Assembly: GCA_013420905.1 (NCBI GenBank)
Contig: JAAXNY010000011.1
Location: forward strand, 1,302,001 to 1,366,000
Direction of reading: 5' to 3'
Source: Collybia mongolica
Taxonomy: Eukaryota > Basidiomycota > Agaricomycetes > Agaricales > Clitocybaceae
Length of the DNA stretch: 64,000 nucleotides
Shown here: positions 42,113 through 53,523 of the stretch, in pieces
Layout: every line of letters begins with the position of its first letter
How positions within the stretch are numbered: position 1 is the first letter of the stretch
Translations under genes and position numbers: made by a program
Notes under the pieces: generated by a model
Database searches by the model: none
Seen by the model: only the letters and a program-made list of their open reading frames with translations
Told to the model about the DNA's origin: nothing

Positions 42113-45100
42113 ATGTCTCTTACAAAACCTACCTTTCCCCTCCTCAATGACACCAACTACACCTCCTGGGCATCTGATATGTCTGCCTGGCTTAGGGCTA
42201 ATGGCAGCTGGAGGATTGTCAAAGGCATTGCCAGAGTGCCCTCCCTCAGTAGCCCTCCTACAGAAGAGCAACTGGATGCACAGGAAGCCTACCTCATCAA
42301 AGTTGAAAAGGCAGCTGGCCAGATCTTCTTTATGGTTGAGGAACCCCAGAGAGTCCACTTCAATGGAATTGCTGAGGATCCTGTCAAAATGTGGGAGGCA
42401 CTAGCCAAAGTACATGTTCAGAAGCGTCCTGGACCTCGCTTTAATGCCCTGGATGACTTGTTCTCCATCAGAAAGCAAGAGGAAGAGTCCCTTCAAACTC
42501 TTATTAACAGAGTTGAAAAGGCCATCACCAATGTCAAAAGTCTCAGGTCAGAGAAGTATACTCTGGCTGACATGGACTCAGAACTAGCAACCATGGCTTT
42601 GATTAGGGCTCTTCCTGAGGAGTACAATCACTTTGTGACCAGTTTACTCCTCACTTCTGACTTGGACAAGTCAAAAGTCCATCAGGCATTCATTACTGAG
42701 GGCCAATCTCGTTGCAGAAGGGCAGAAGAGCAGACTGCCATGGTTGCATCCACCTCAGGAAACAGTTGTCATTTCTGTGGCAAAGGGGGTCACATCCAGA
42801 CCAAGTGCACACTGTACATCAATGCACAAAAGGAGGCAAAGAAGTCTAATGGGACTTCAAATGGTGGCAAAAATAAAGGCAAAAAGCGCAAGGAGACTGC
42901 AAACAAGGCACAGGAGTCCAAGGAGGAATCCAAGGACAAAAGGGACAAGGCACAGGACAATGCCTCTGATGAGGATGTTACAGAATATGCTGGAAATGCA
43001 AGTACCTCCCTCCCAGATCATTCTGATCTGTCTGGCCCACTGCAACTAGATGCTGACTTCAATTGGCTTCCAGACTCTGGGGCCTCTTCGCATATGACCC
43101 CACATCGCAATTGGGTGCATAATTATTGCCCTCATGTTGTACCAATCAGGCTGGCAGACAATAGTGTGATATATTCAGCTGGGGTTGGGACAGTTGTGTT
43201 TAATCCTGTAGTAAAAGGGCAGAATCTGCATCCAGTGGAGTTCACTAGAGTCCTACATGTACCTAGGCTTCGGAACAACCTCCTCTCTATCCTATACCTC
43301 ACCAGAGCAAAGGGTTTCAAGATTGTGATTGACAGTCAGGCATTGTGGTTCAGACTCAAGAACTCATCTCAGGCCTTGTTCTCTGCCACAATCAAGTCCA
43401 ACAACTGTGCCCAGCTTGATGGAACAGTCCAATGCATTTCAGAGTATGCTAATGTTGCCTCTACTCTTCCCCTGGACTTGTCCTTATGGCACAGAAGACT
43501 GGCTCACCACAATTATGCAGTGGTTAAGACTATGGCTAAACAGGAGTTGGCAACAGGCATGGACATGAATTCTACAACCAAGCCAGATCCTATTTGTGAG
43601 GCTTGTCTGGCAGGCAAAATGAAGTCTAAATCCTATCCCTCTACTGGAAATCGTGCTACACAGCCCCTGGAACTCATCCACAGTGACTTGCATGGTCCTA
43701 TGACTACAAAATCGCATTCTGGAGCACTCTACTGGATTACCTTCATTGATGATTTCCTGGATTTCAGAGCAGTGATGGCACTCAAGGAAGTGTCCCTGTT
43801 CCCTCTGGCCCACCCCCACCTATTTTTGTTGGTCCAAATCGTCCTGATAGCAGTCCAGTGCCAGACTCAAGCAATATGCCTGATTTTGGGGGGTATGATG
43901 ATGATAATGATGATGATAATCTAAAATCAGCCCCAAAGCGTCCTGCACCTGCCCCTGCACCTGCCCCTGTACCTATTCCCCCTGCTGCCCAAGCACCACC
44001 TGTCCAGCATGATGTCCAAATCCCAAACATTGATCCAGCCAATTACCCATTATCCAATGAGCAACATGATCCTGACTTGGATGATGGTCCTGTTAGACCT
44101 AGAGGTAGAAAGCCTCCCAAAGGCACTGTACTCCCCACCAGGAAGTCATCTAGGGCTACTAGACCTCCCCAGGAATATTGGATTGTAAGGCCATCCAAGC
44201 CTGTCCTGGATGATGGTGATAGTGATATTGAGGCTAATTTCACATGTGGAGAAATGGATGAGGATGGATTTGAATTTGTCCACTTTGCTGGTGCTGCCCT
44301 TGGTCCTGAGCCAGATCCCCAGAACTGGCACCTTGCCATGAAGTCTAAGGATGCTGACAAGTGGAAGAAGGCTGTTGATGAAGAGATAGAGTCATTGACA
44401 CAGAATGGCACATGGGACATCATTGATCTGCCTCAAGATAGGAAGGCAATTGGTTCTGGATGGGTATTCAAGGTCAAGCGCAATTCAGATGGCTCAATTG
44501 AGCGCTACAAGGCAAGACTAGTTGCAAAGGGATGTGCACAACGTCCTGGCATTGACTATAATGAAGTCTTTGCACCTACATTTCGCCCAGCTGCTCTGAG
44601 ATTGATTCTGGCTATTGCTGGAATTGAAGACATGGAACTGCGCTCTGTGGACATCACATCTGCTTTCCCCAATGGAGATCTGGAAGAAGACATCTATATG
44701 CGTCCTCCTCCGGGTTATGTGGTTGGAAACAAGGTCTTGAAGCTCAAGAAATCGCTCTATGGACTCAAACAGGCTGCCAGGCAGTGGAACAAGAAGCTAC
44801 ATGGTGTTCTTGACAGCATAGGATTCACCAGACTGGAATCTGACCGCTCCATTTACTTGTATGTAAAGGGAGAAGTCAAGATCATTGTCCCCATCTATAT
44901 TGATGATATCACTCTGGCTTCAAAATCCAATGCAGAAATTGACAGAACAGTCAAGGAGCTGTCCAGACACTTCAAACTTCGTGACCTTGGGCCCACTCAG
45001 TTCCTATTGGGTGTGGAAATCATCAGAGATCGTCCAAATCGCACCATTGCCCTCTCCCAGAGACAGTACATTGTGGACATGCTGGAAAAGTACAACATGA

Positions 45101-45867
45101 CAGACTGCAATCCCATCAGCACTCCTATGACCCCAGGACTTATTCTATCCCAGTCAATGTGCCCACAGACAGATGCAGAAAGGGAGGAAATGCGAAATGT
45201 CCCATATCTCAGTCTTGTTGGATCACTTCAATATCTTGTCAGTATGACTAGAGGTGATCTAGCTGCAGGTGTAGCCAAGCTAGCAAGGTATAACTCCAAT
45301 CCTGGTCCTAAGCATTGGGCTGCTGCAAAGCATATGCTCAGATATTGCAAGGCCACCATGGACTACAAGTTGACCTACCAGGCAAATGGTGAACCACTGG
45401 AGTTCAAGACATACTGTGATGCCTCTCATGCAGACTGTGTGGACACTGGGCGCTCTACTGGTGGATATGTCACAATTTTGGGGGGAGGAGCAATAGGCTG
45501 GAGCAGCAAACTGCAACCAATTGTCACACTGTCCACCACTGAAGCAGAGTATGTTGCTGCTGTGGAGGCAGGCAAAGAGATCCTCTGGATGCGAAGTCTT
45601 ATGCAAGAACTTGGGTATCCTATCCAAAAATCTTCCATTTTAATGATTGACAATATGTCTTCATTAAATGTGACCAGGAACCCAGAACACCATGGAAGAA
45701 TGAAACATATTGACACCAGACTATTCTGGCTAAGGGAAAAAGTGGAAAGTGGAATTATTTCTACTTATCACATTCCTGGAACAGCTCAAGTGGCAGACAT
45801 TCTTACCAAGGCTGTTACACTCCCCAAGGTTCAATACTGCACGGAGATGATGGGTATTAAGCCCTGA
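42113..45867 (+). pseudogene. copia F-a gag-pol with integrase deletion and frameshift
   Basis: First frame 42113-43924: gag, zinc knuckle (CHFCGKGGHIQTKC), protease DSGASSHMTPH, pre-integrase CEACLAGK and the first integrase Asp (HSDLHGP). At about 43788-43791 (..VMALKE|) the text jumps to a linker in another frame (GSVPVPSGPPPP..), losing about 190-200 codons relative to copia G, including the second Asp and the Glu of the integrase. The second frame runs to 45867 with intact RT (YIDD) and RNase H. ATG 42113 matches the G start (MSLTKPTFPLLND). It cannot integrate by itself. The same junction occurs in F-b, so the deleted form has been copied, presumably using enzymes from a relative. Confidence 0.9.
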
Positions 45868-45939
45868 ATGGTTTTGTTTCTGACTACTCTATTTTGATTT
45901 TGGTAAACTCTTATTGAGATGCACCAGGTCAGGGGGGTA

Positions 45940-46205
45940 TGTTAGAATTGACCTGTATATATAGCTTAGCTTGGTATTGTTTTGCTTCTTTCATTGTTCT
46001 ATTGTTCTATTGTTCTATTGTTCCATTGTTCTATTGTTCCATTGTTTATTGTACTCTACTATTGTTCCTACAGGTATATAGGTGTAGAGTAGCTCGTTCT
46101 GGAGTCCCCAGTTTCTTACTTAGGACTCCAGGTTAGTACTCACTTATATTAGTGAATATACAGTTTCTTACTTAGGACTCCAGCTCTAGGCTTCCACCTT
46201 TAACA
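45940..46205 (+). repeat. 3' LTR of copia F-a
   Basis: 266 bp, TGTTAGAATTG..TTTAACA, followed by GGTTC (46206-46210) rather than CGAAC. Confidence 0.9.
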
Positions 46206-47083
46206 GGTTCAAACCCTGCCAAACAGGTCAGTGTGCTCCCATGACATTCCACCACATTCCATAGCATCAGTACTCCAAGGTCATGGGCTCAACACCATGC
46301 CTGCTCCAAGCAACAATTGCAGGTTAACGAGTAACCTCGGAAAAACAAAGAAAATTCCATATGGTTTTAGGTTCTATCATGCGTGATCAATACACACATG
46401 ATTGTTCCAAGGGGACACTTAGCAAGCACACAAATTTGTGCCAGTATCCGCGACGCACCATGTGGAGGTGGTCCCCTGTGTTGACCATCGGTCGTGTCAC
46501 CGTGACATGGCTTGCGGCATCCCGTACCTTGCAAGTTGGCGAACAACATCAGATCCAAGTTTTCATCCAGGTAATAATAAAGAAGCCTCTGGAATCCATA
46601 GGTTATCCAGATTACCCCATCTGGATTGCCGCCGACAGTCGTGTAGAATGGTCAACTTATCCAACGACGTTACACTGTCCCATCTATCTCACCACATGGC
46701 AGACCGGTATCTCACCCGGCTAACAGAGTACTAATCAGGTACTAACCGTTTCATGGGGCCTGCCTTCGAGAGGGGGGTCATCCCCTCTGGCAATAAATTT
46801 CAGCCGCACATGCAGTCTTCCAACCCCTCAGAGCCGGTACCACCAAGATGCATTGGTTCGGACGTTAGCTGTTAGGTATCAGCGCCTCCCATGTACATCA
46901 AGGTACCCAGCCCTTTGTCCAGCTTGTCTTGATCCAGCTAATATGCCATTGGGGACAAGGATCTTTTGCTTCGGTGTATTTTTCCAATGGGGGGCCACGC
47001 GCTGGGGCCCATCGGTAGTAATTTAACACCTAACAATGTCTCAGAGCCTTTCCTGGAGTTTCACTGTTTATTGTGGACGTTCG
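46206..47083. other. 878-bp segment between F-a and F-b, probably inverted
   Basis: No recognisable gene. Its ends are GGTTC (left) and GTTCG (right), the foreign halves of the two TSDs. If flipped, its ends would match CGAAC beside F-a and GAACC beside F-b, and it would run into the LINE leader at 51781. It keeps CpGs and moderate GC like the LINE, so it may be the LINE's 5' region. Confidence 0.6.
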
Positions 47084-47350
47084 TGTTAAAGGTGGAAGCC
47101 TAGAGCTGGAGTCCTGAGTAAGAAACTGGTATATTCACTAATATAAGTGAGTACTAACCTGGAGTCCTGAGTAAGAAACTGGGGACTCCAGAACGAGCTA
47201 CTCTACACCTATATACCTGTAGGAACAATAGTAGAGTACAATAAACAATGGAACAATAGAACAATGGAACAATAGAACAATAGAACAATAGAACAATGAA
47301 AGAAGCAAAACAATACCAAGCTAAGCTATATATACAGGTCAATTCTAACA
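47084..47350 (-). repeat. 3' LTR of copia F-b
   Basis: 267 bp, the same length as the F-a 5' LTR. Left flank GTTCG is the inverse of CGAAC beside the F-a 5' LTR. Confidence 0.9.
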
Positions 47351-47422
47351 TACCCCCCTGACCTGGTGCATCTCAATAAGAGTTTACCAAAATCAAAATA
47401 GAGTAGTCAGAAACAAAACCAT

Positions 47423-50400
47423 TCAGGGCTTAATACCCATCATCTCCGTGCAGTATTGAACCTTGGGGAGTGTAACAGCCTTGGTAAGAATGTCTGCCAC
47501 TTGAGCTGTTCCAGGAATGTGATAAGTAGAAATAATTCCACTTTCCACTTTTTCCCTTAGCCAGAATAGTCTGGTGTCAATATGTTTCATTCTTCCATGG
47601 TGTTCTGGGTTCCTGGTCACATTTAATGAAGACATATTGTCAATCATTAAAATGGAAGATTTTTGGATAGGATACCCAAGTTCTTGCATAAGACTTCGCA
47701 TCCAGAGGATCTCTTTGCCTGCCTCCACAGCAGCAACATACTCTGCTTCAGTGGTGGACAGTGTGACAATTGGTTGCAGTTTGCTGCTCCAGCCTATTGC
47801 TCCTCCCCCCAAAATTGTGACATATCCACCAGTAGAGCGCCCAGTGTCCACACAGTCTGCATGAGAGGCATCACAGTATGTCTTGAACTCCAGTGGTTCA
47901 CCATTTGCCTGGTAGGTCAACTTGTAGTCCATGGTGGCCTTGCAATATCTGAGCATATGCTTTGCAGCAGCCCAATGCTTAGGACCAGGATTGGAGTTAT
48001 ACCTTGCTAGCTTGGCTACACCTGCAGCTAGATCACCTCTAGTCATACTGACAAGATATTGAAGTGATCCAACAAGACTGAGATATGGGACATTTCGCAT
48101 TTCCTCCCTTTCTGCATCTGTCTGTGGGCACATTGACTGGGATAGAATAAGTCCTGGGGTCATAGGAGTGCTGATGGGATTGCAGTCTGTCATGTTGTAC
48201 TTTTCCAGCATGTCCACAATGTACTGTCTCTGGGAGAGGGCAATGGTGCGATTTGGACGATCTCTGATGATTTCCACACCCAATAGGAACTGAGTGGGCC
48301 CAAGGTCACGAAGTTTGAAGTGTCTGGACAGCTCCTTGACTGTTCTGTCAATTTCTGCATTGGATTTTGAAGCCAGAGTGATATCATCAATATAGATGGG
48401 GACAATGATCTTGACTTCTCCCTTTACATACAAGTAAATGGAGCGGTCAGATTCCAGTCTGGTGAATCCTATGCTGTCAAGAACACCATGTAGCTTCTTG
48501 TTCCACTGCCTGGCAGCCTGTTTGAGTCCATAGAGCGATTTCTTGAGCTTCAAGACCTTGTTTCCAACCACATAACCCGGAGGAGGACGCATATAGATGT
48601 CTTCTTCCAGATCTCCATTGGGGAAAGCAGATGTGATGTCCACAGAGCGCAGTTCCATGTCTTCAATTCCAGCAATAGCCAGAATCAATCTCAGAGCAGC
48701 TGGGCGAAATGTAGGTGCAAAGACTTCATTATAGTCAATGCCAGGACGTTGTGCACATCCCTTTGCAACTAGTCTTGCCTTGTAGCGCTCAATTGAGCCA
48801 TCTGAATTGCGCTTGACCTTGAATACCCATCCAGAACCAATTGCCTTCCTATCTTGAGGCAGATCAATGATGTCCCATGTGCCATTCTGTGTCAATGACT
48901 CTATCTCTTCATCAACAGCCTTCTTCCACTTGTCAGCATCCTTAGACTTCATGGCAAGGTGCCAGTTCTGGGGATCTGGCTCAGGACCAAGGGCAGCACC
49001 AGCAAAGTGGACAAATTCAAATCCATCCTCATCCATTTCTCCACATGTGAAATTAGCCTCAATATCACTATCACCATCATCCAGGACAGGCTTGGATGGC
49101 CTTACAATCCAATATTCCTGGGGAGGTCTAGTAGCCCTAGATGACTTCCTGGTGGGGAGTACAGTGCCTTTGGGAGGCTTTCTACCTCTAGGTCTAACAG
49201 GACCATCATCCAAGTCAGGATCATGTTGCTCATTGGATAATGGGTAATTGGCTGGATCAATGTTTGGGATTTGGACATCATGCTGGACAGGTGGTGCTTG
49301 GGCAGCAGGGGGAATAGGTACAGGGGCAGGTGCAGGGGCAGGTGCAGGACGCTTTGGGGCTGATTTTAGATTATCATCATCATTATCATCATCATACCCC
49401 CCAAAATCAGGCATATTGCTTGAGTCTGGCACTGGACTGCTATCAGGACGATTTGGACCAACAAAAATAGGTGGGGGTGGGCCAGAGGGAACAGGGACAC
49501 TTCCTTGAGTGCCATCACTGCTCTGAAATCCAGGAAATCATCAATGAAGGTAATCCAGTAGAGTGCTCCAGAATGCGATTTTGTAGTCATAGGACCATGC
49601 AAGTCACTGTGGATGAGTTCCAGGGGCTGTGTAGCACGATTTCCAGTAGAGGGATAGGATTTAGACTTCATTTTGCCTGCCAGACAAGCCTCACAAATAG
49701 GATCTGGCTTGGTTGTAGAATTCATGTCCATGCCTGTTGCCAACTCCTGTTTAGCCATAGTCTTAACCACTGCATAATTGTGGTGAGCCAGTCTTCTGTG
49801 CCATAAGGACAAGTCCAGGGGAAGAGTAGAGGCAACATTAGCATACTCTGAAATGCATTGGACTGTTCCATCAAGCTGGGCACAGTTGTTGGACTTGATT
49901 GTGGCAGAGAACAAGGCCTGAGATGAGTTCTTGAGTCTGAACCACAATGCCTGACTGTCAATCACAATCTTGAAACCCTTTGCTCTGGTGAGGTATAGGA
50001 TAGAGAGGAGGTTGTTCCGAAGCCTAGGTACATGTAGGACTCTAGTGAACTCCACTGGATGCAGATTCTGCCCTTTTACTACAGGATTAAACACAACTGT
50101 CCCAACCCCAGCTGAATATATCACACTATTGTCTGCCAGCCTGATTGGTACAACATGAGGGCAATAATTATGCACCCAATTGCGATGTGGGGTCATATGC
50201 GAAGAGGCCCCAGAGTCTGGAAGCCAATTGAAGTCAGCATCTAGTTGCAGTGGGCCAGACAGATCAGAATGATCTGGGAGGGAGGTACTTGCATTTCCAG
50301 CATATTCTGTAACATCCTCATCAGAGGCATTGTCCTGTGCCTTGTCCCTTTTGTCCTTGGATTCCTCCTTGGACTCCTGTGCCTTGTTTGCAGTCTCCTT

Positions 50401-51177
50401 GCGCTTTTTGCCTTTATTTTTGCCACCATTTGAAGTCCCATTAGACTTCTTTGCCTCCTTTTGTGCATTGATGTACAGTGTGCACTTGGTCTGGATGTGA
50501 CCCCCTTTGCCACAGAAATGACAACTGTTTCCTGAGGTGGATGCAACCATGGCAGTCTGCTCTTCTGCCCTTCTGCAACGAGATTGGCCCTCAGTAATGA
50601 ATGCCTGATGGACTTTTGACTTGTCCAAGTCAGAAGTGAGGAGTAAACTGGTCACAAAGTGATTGTACTCCTCAGGAAGAGCCCTAATCAAAGCCATGGT
50701 TGCTAGTTCTGAGTCCATGTCAGCCAGAGTATACTTCTCTGACCTGAGACTTTTGACATTGGTGATGGCCTTTTCAACTCTGTTAATAAGAGTTTGAAGG
50801 GACTCTTCCTCTTGCTTTCTGATGGAGAACAAGTCATCCAGGGCATTAAAGCGAGGTCCAGGACGCTTCTGAACATGTACTTTGGCTAGTGCCTCCCACA
50901 TTTTGACAGGATCCTCAGCAATTCCATTGAAGTGGACTCTCTGGGGTTCCTCAACCATAAAGAAGATCTGGCCAGCTGCCTTTTCAACTTTGATGAGGTA
51001 GGCTTCCTGTGCATCCAGTTGCTCTTCTGTAGGAGGGCTACTGAGGGAGGGCACTCTGGCAATGCCTTTGACAATCCTCCAGCTGCCATTAGCCCTAAGC
51101 CAGGCAGACATATCAGATGCCCAGGAGGTGTAGTTGGTGTCATTGAGGAGGGGAAAGGTAGGTTTTGTAAGAGACAT
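47423..51177 (-). pseudogene. copia F-b gag-pol with the same integrase deletion and frameshift
   Basis: Frames 51177-49366 and 49432-47423 translate identically to F-a. Gag, zinc knuckle, protease, RT and RNase H are complete; the integrase lacks two of three catalytic acids. No further damage has accumulated since the two copies separated, so they are young or kept alike by gene conversion. Confidence 0.9.
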
Positions 51178-51542
51178 GTTGGTAAGGAGTGAAATTGGGG
51201 TGTTAACCTCTGTGCAAGTTTGTATCAACAGGAATACAACCAGGTTCCCTTGAAAATAACAAAGGGCAGGGTTCCAAGTTGAGCCTTCAGGAGTGTGTGC
51301 AGGAAAGGAGTGCTGAGAGTATTCTACTGTAACTACTGAGCAATCCCAATTGTAGCACCTCCAGAATCACCAGGATGATTACTGGGATATTTCCTAGGTA
51401 GGATGAAAACCAACCCACTGAAGAGTATGGTCCCAAAAGTTGGATGCCCTTGTAACTAAAGGGGGTGCAACACACTATAAAGGCAAAAAATGCGTACAGA
51501 GGGTGCAAAAATGGCACTGGTGAGTTGTATACTTGAACTAGA

Positions 51543-51568
51543 GCTCTTAGAGCACAGGGCCCATAACC
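51543..51568 (-). promoter_or_regulatory. primer-binding site of copia F-b
   Basis: Minus strand GGTTATGGGCCCTGTGCTC, shared with F-a (T at the 12th base); the older F relics at 13189-13766 and 58252-58557 have C there. This groups F-a and F-b as sisters. Confidence 0.8.
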
Positions 51569-51775
51569 TGTTAAAGGTGGAAGCCTAGAGCTGGAGTCGT
51601 GAGTAAGAAACTGGTATATTCACTAATATAAGTGAGTACTAACCTGGAGTCCTGAGTAAGAAACTGGGGACTCCAGAACGAGCTACTCTACACCTATATA
51701 CCTGTAGGAACAATAGAACAATGAAAGAAGCAAAACAATACCAAGCTAAGCTATATATACAGGTCAATTCTAACA
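51569..51775 (-). repeat. 5' LTR of copia F-b, short form
   Basis: 207 bp: lacks ~60 bp of the GAACAAT-type micro-repeat present in the 267-bp LTRs. The same short form occurs at 13561-13766. Right flank GAACC 51776-51780. Confidence 0.9.
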
Positions 51776-51891
51776 GAACCCTGGTCTGTGCTCGGGGTGC
51801 TCAGGGTATAAAGTACCGTGCGTCCCTGCATCTCATACTCAGTTCTCTCTCTCTCTTCTCTCATATCTACTCCACTCTATTGAATTGAAAC

Positions 51892-53066
51892 ATGGTTAAA
51901 GGAGCATCTGGCTCAGGGGGAATGGCGGTCGATGGACCGTTTCTCTATGTGCTTAGTGAGAGAGTAGCACCTCTCACAAGGGTTCCCTAACATGCCCCTT
52001 GTCTGATCAGGTTCATACATTAAGGACGGATATGAATCCCTCTCCTCCGAATACACGTTCCGTGACGTTGGCTCCCTGGAGAAATGGGAAAAACTGATCA
52101 ACAGAAAGACAGCTACGGCTTGCGTCACTCATCACCTCACTCTCTCCTTTACCAACGCATCTAAGTTGGTAGGCCAGGTATACAGTGCTCTCACGCCTGG
52201 AAGCCTGGTGGTCACAAAGGACCTTGGAGGGGTATCAGAACTCAATGCAATGGCTTTAGTACGCAACGCTGGGGGTAAGATTCTGAAGAATCCGAGCGGC
52301 GGGTTTAGGTACAGCGGGACCGAGTTCATCGGATTTGCTAATACCTTCCACTTCTGGCCGCCCCCTTTATGTACGGCGGATGAAGTTGAGTCTAGCTCGG
52401 ATGCGTGGACAGTCACAATCCCCAAGGGCTGGGGGACAAAGGAATTTGTGGAGTGGTTGGACAAGTTTCCTGAGGAGAGCGCTGCGGCCCTCTTCAGGCT
52501 TTGTAAGTCATTACTTAAACTTGTCCAACAAACCTGGCTCACACTTGACCCAGTTGACAAGACCGGTGCTCTGACTGACACTGCTCTCCTTAGGATCAGG
52601 GGTGGTGCCCCCACTGATCGCATCAACCAAACTTGGCACGGTGCTGAGTGTAAATGGTCCCCTTGCTGCTCCTTATGCTGGCAGGGGTTCCCTCAGGTCG
52701 AACCGCACCTACATACGAAGTGCCCCCTCCTTGTCACCATGAACAAGGTACAGGCGAGGGAAGGCATCATGCCTATCAAGGTCAAGGATGGAAAGCTTGT
52801 GTTCCAGGATACTCCGGTGGCCATAGATAGACATAGGTAAGGAGATTAAGAAGCTGACGGAGACGGTAGGAAAAATTGACCTACACGTCAAAACCCTGGA
52901 GGGCAAGGCCAAAGGGGAAAAGCGCAAGGGCGGTGAGCAGAAAGCCGGCATGTCAAAGAAACAGAAGACAACCAAGAAGGGTGGGGAACCCAAGGGAAAG
53001 GGCCCTAAAGGCAAGGGAGGTGGTAAAGGGGATAACGGAAAGGGTAAAGGCAAGGCTGCCGCTTAG
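51892..53066 (+). pseudogene. LINE ORF1 (nucleic-acid-binding protein) with an apparent intron and a late frameshift
   Basis: Exon 51892-51955 joins 52011 onward across a 55-nt GTGAGA..GATCAG intron, giving 297 residues to 52840. Without splicing the frame stops after 32 codons. The middle holds a Cys/His-rich segment (CKWSPCCSLCWQGFPQ..H.H..C, 52650-52735). At about 52835 a short ATAG repetition shifts the frame: the other frame continues with IKKLTETVGKIDLHVKTLEGK (coiled-coil-like) and a Lys/Gly-rich basic tail to the stop at 53064-53066. ORF1 proteins of this kind bind the LINE RNA. If the frameshift is real, the protein loses its basic tail. Confidence 0.65.
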
Positions 53067-53523
53067 GTACCGCCCTGACATGCATCGCTTTGTCGGCCTC
53101 CGCCCCCACTTACATATTCACTCAACGCGGACTGGGATCAATAGGTACACACCTCTTTAAATGTAGAGCTCTGTAGTTACCTTTTTTTCAATTTACTTGT
53201 TTGCACGCCCTCCTCCCCACCTGATTGACTGAGTAACCTAAATTAAACACTATAAGTGCATGGTTAGCACTTAGGTTGGATTACTGGACTTGACGCCTTG
53301 CACTACTTGGCTGGCTGATTAGATATGACACTCACAACACCGTACCCTCCTTTATGGACCCTACGGTGGTAGTTGGTGGCTATGTGAGTTACAGCTTGAT
53401 AACTCCCAGTCGTGTCTGGTTGCACTGGGTTGAAGCTGGGACAGATGTTGGTAATCGCAAAACCGACTACCCGCCTAGTGGATGTGTCCGGTTGTGCCTC
53501 TCACTATAAGGAAAAACTTTAAC
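53067..53523 (+). other. inter-ORF spacer of the LINE
   Basis: No coding signal. Contains a pyrimidine tract (53180-53195) and several AG dinucleotides before the ORF2 start at 53524. Confidence 0.4.

Larger units (their letters stand above)
35793..46205 (+). mobile_element. copia F-a, non-autonomous, containing nested copia G
   Basis: 5' LTR 35793-36059 and 3' LTR 45940-46205. Primer-binding site starts at 36060, polypurine tract AGGGGGGT just before 45940. Copia G (36074-41730) interrupts it 14 bp after the 5' LTR. Coding region 42113-45867 lacks most of the integrase. Flanking 5-mers differ (CGAAC left, GGTTC right) and are the reciprocal of those around F-b. Confidence 0.9.
47084..51775 (-). 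mobile_element. copia F-b, inverted sister of F-a
   Basis: 3' LTR 47084-47350, 5' LTR 51569-51775 (short form), coding 47423-51177. The protein text equals F-a residue for residue, including the integrase deletion and frameshift. Flanks are GTTCG (left) and GAACC (right), reciprocal to those of F-a. Confidence 0.95.

Noticed and set aside
47574..49806. Several open frames antisense to copia F-b (and mirrored ones on F-a)
   Set aside because: Shadows of the gag-pol frame; they recur only because the two copies are identical.
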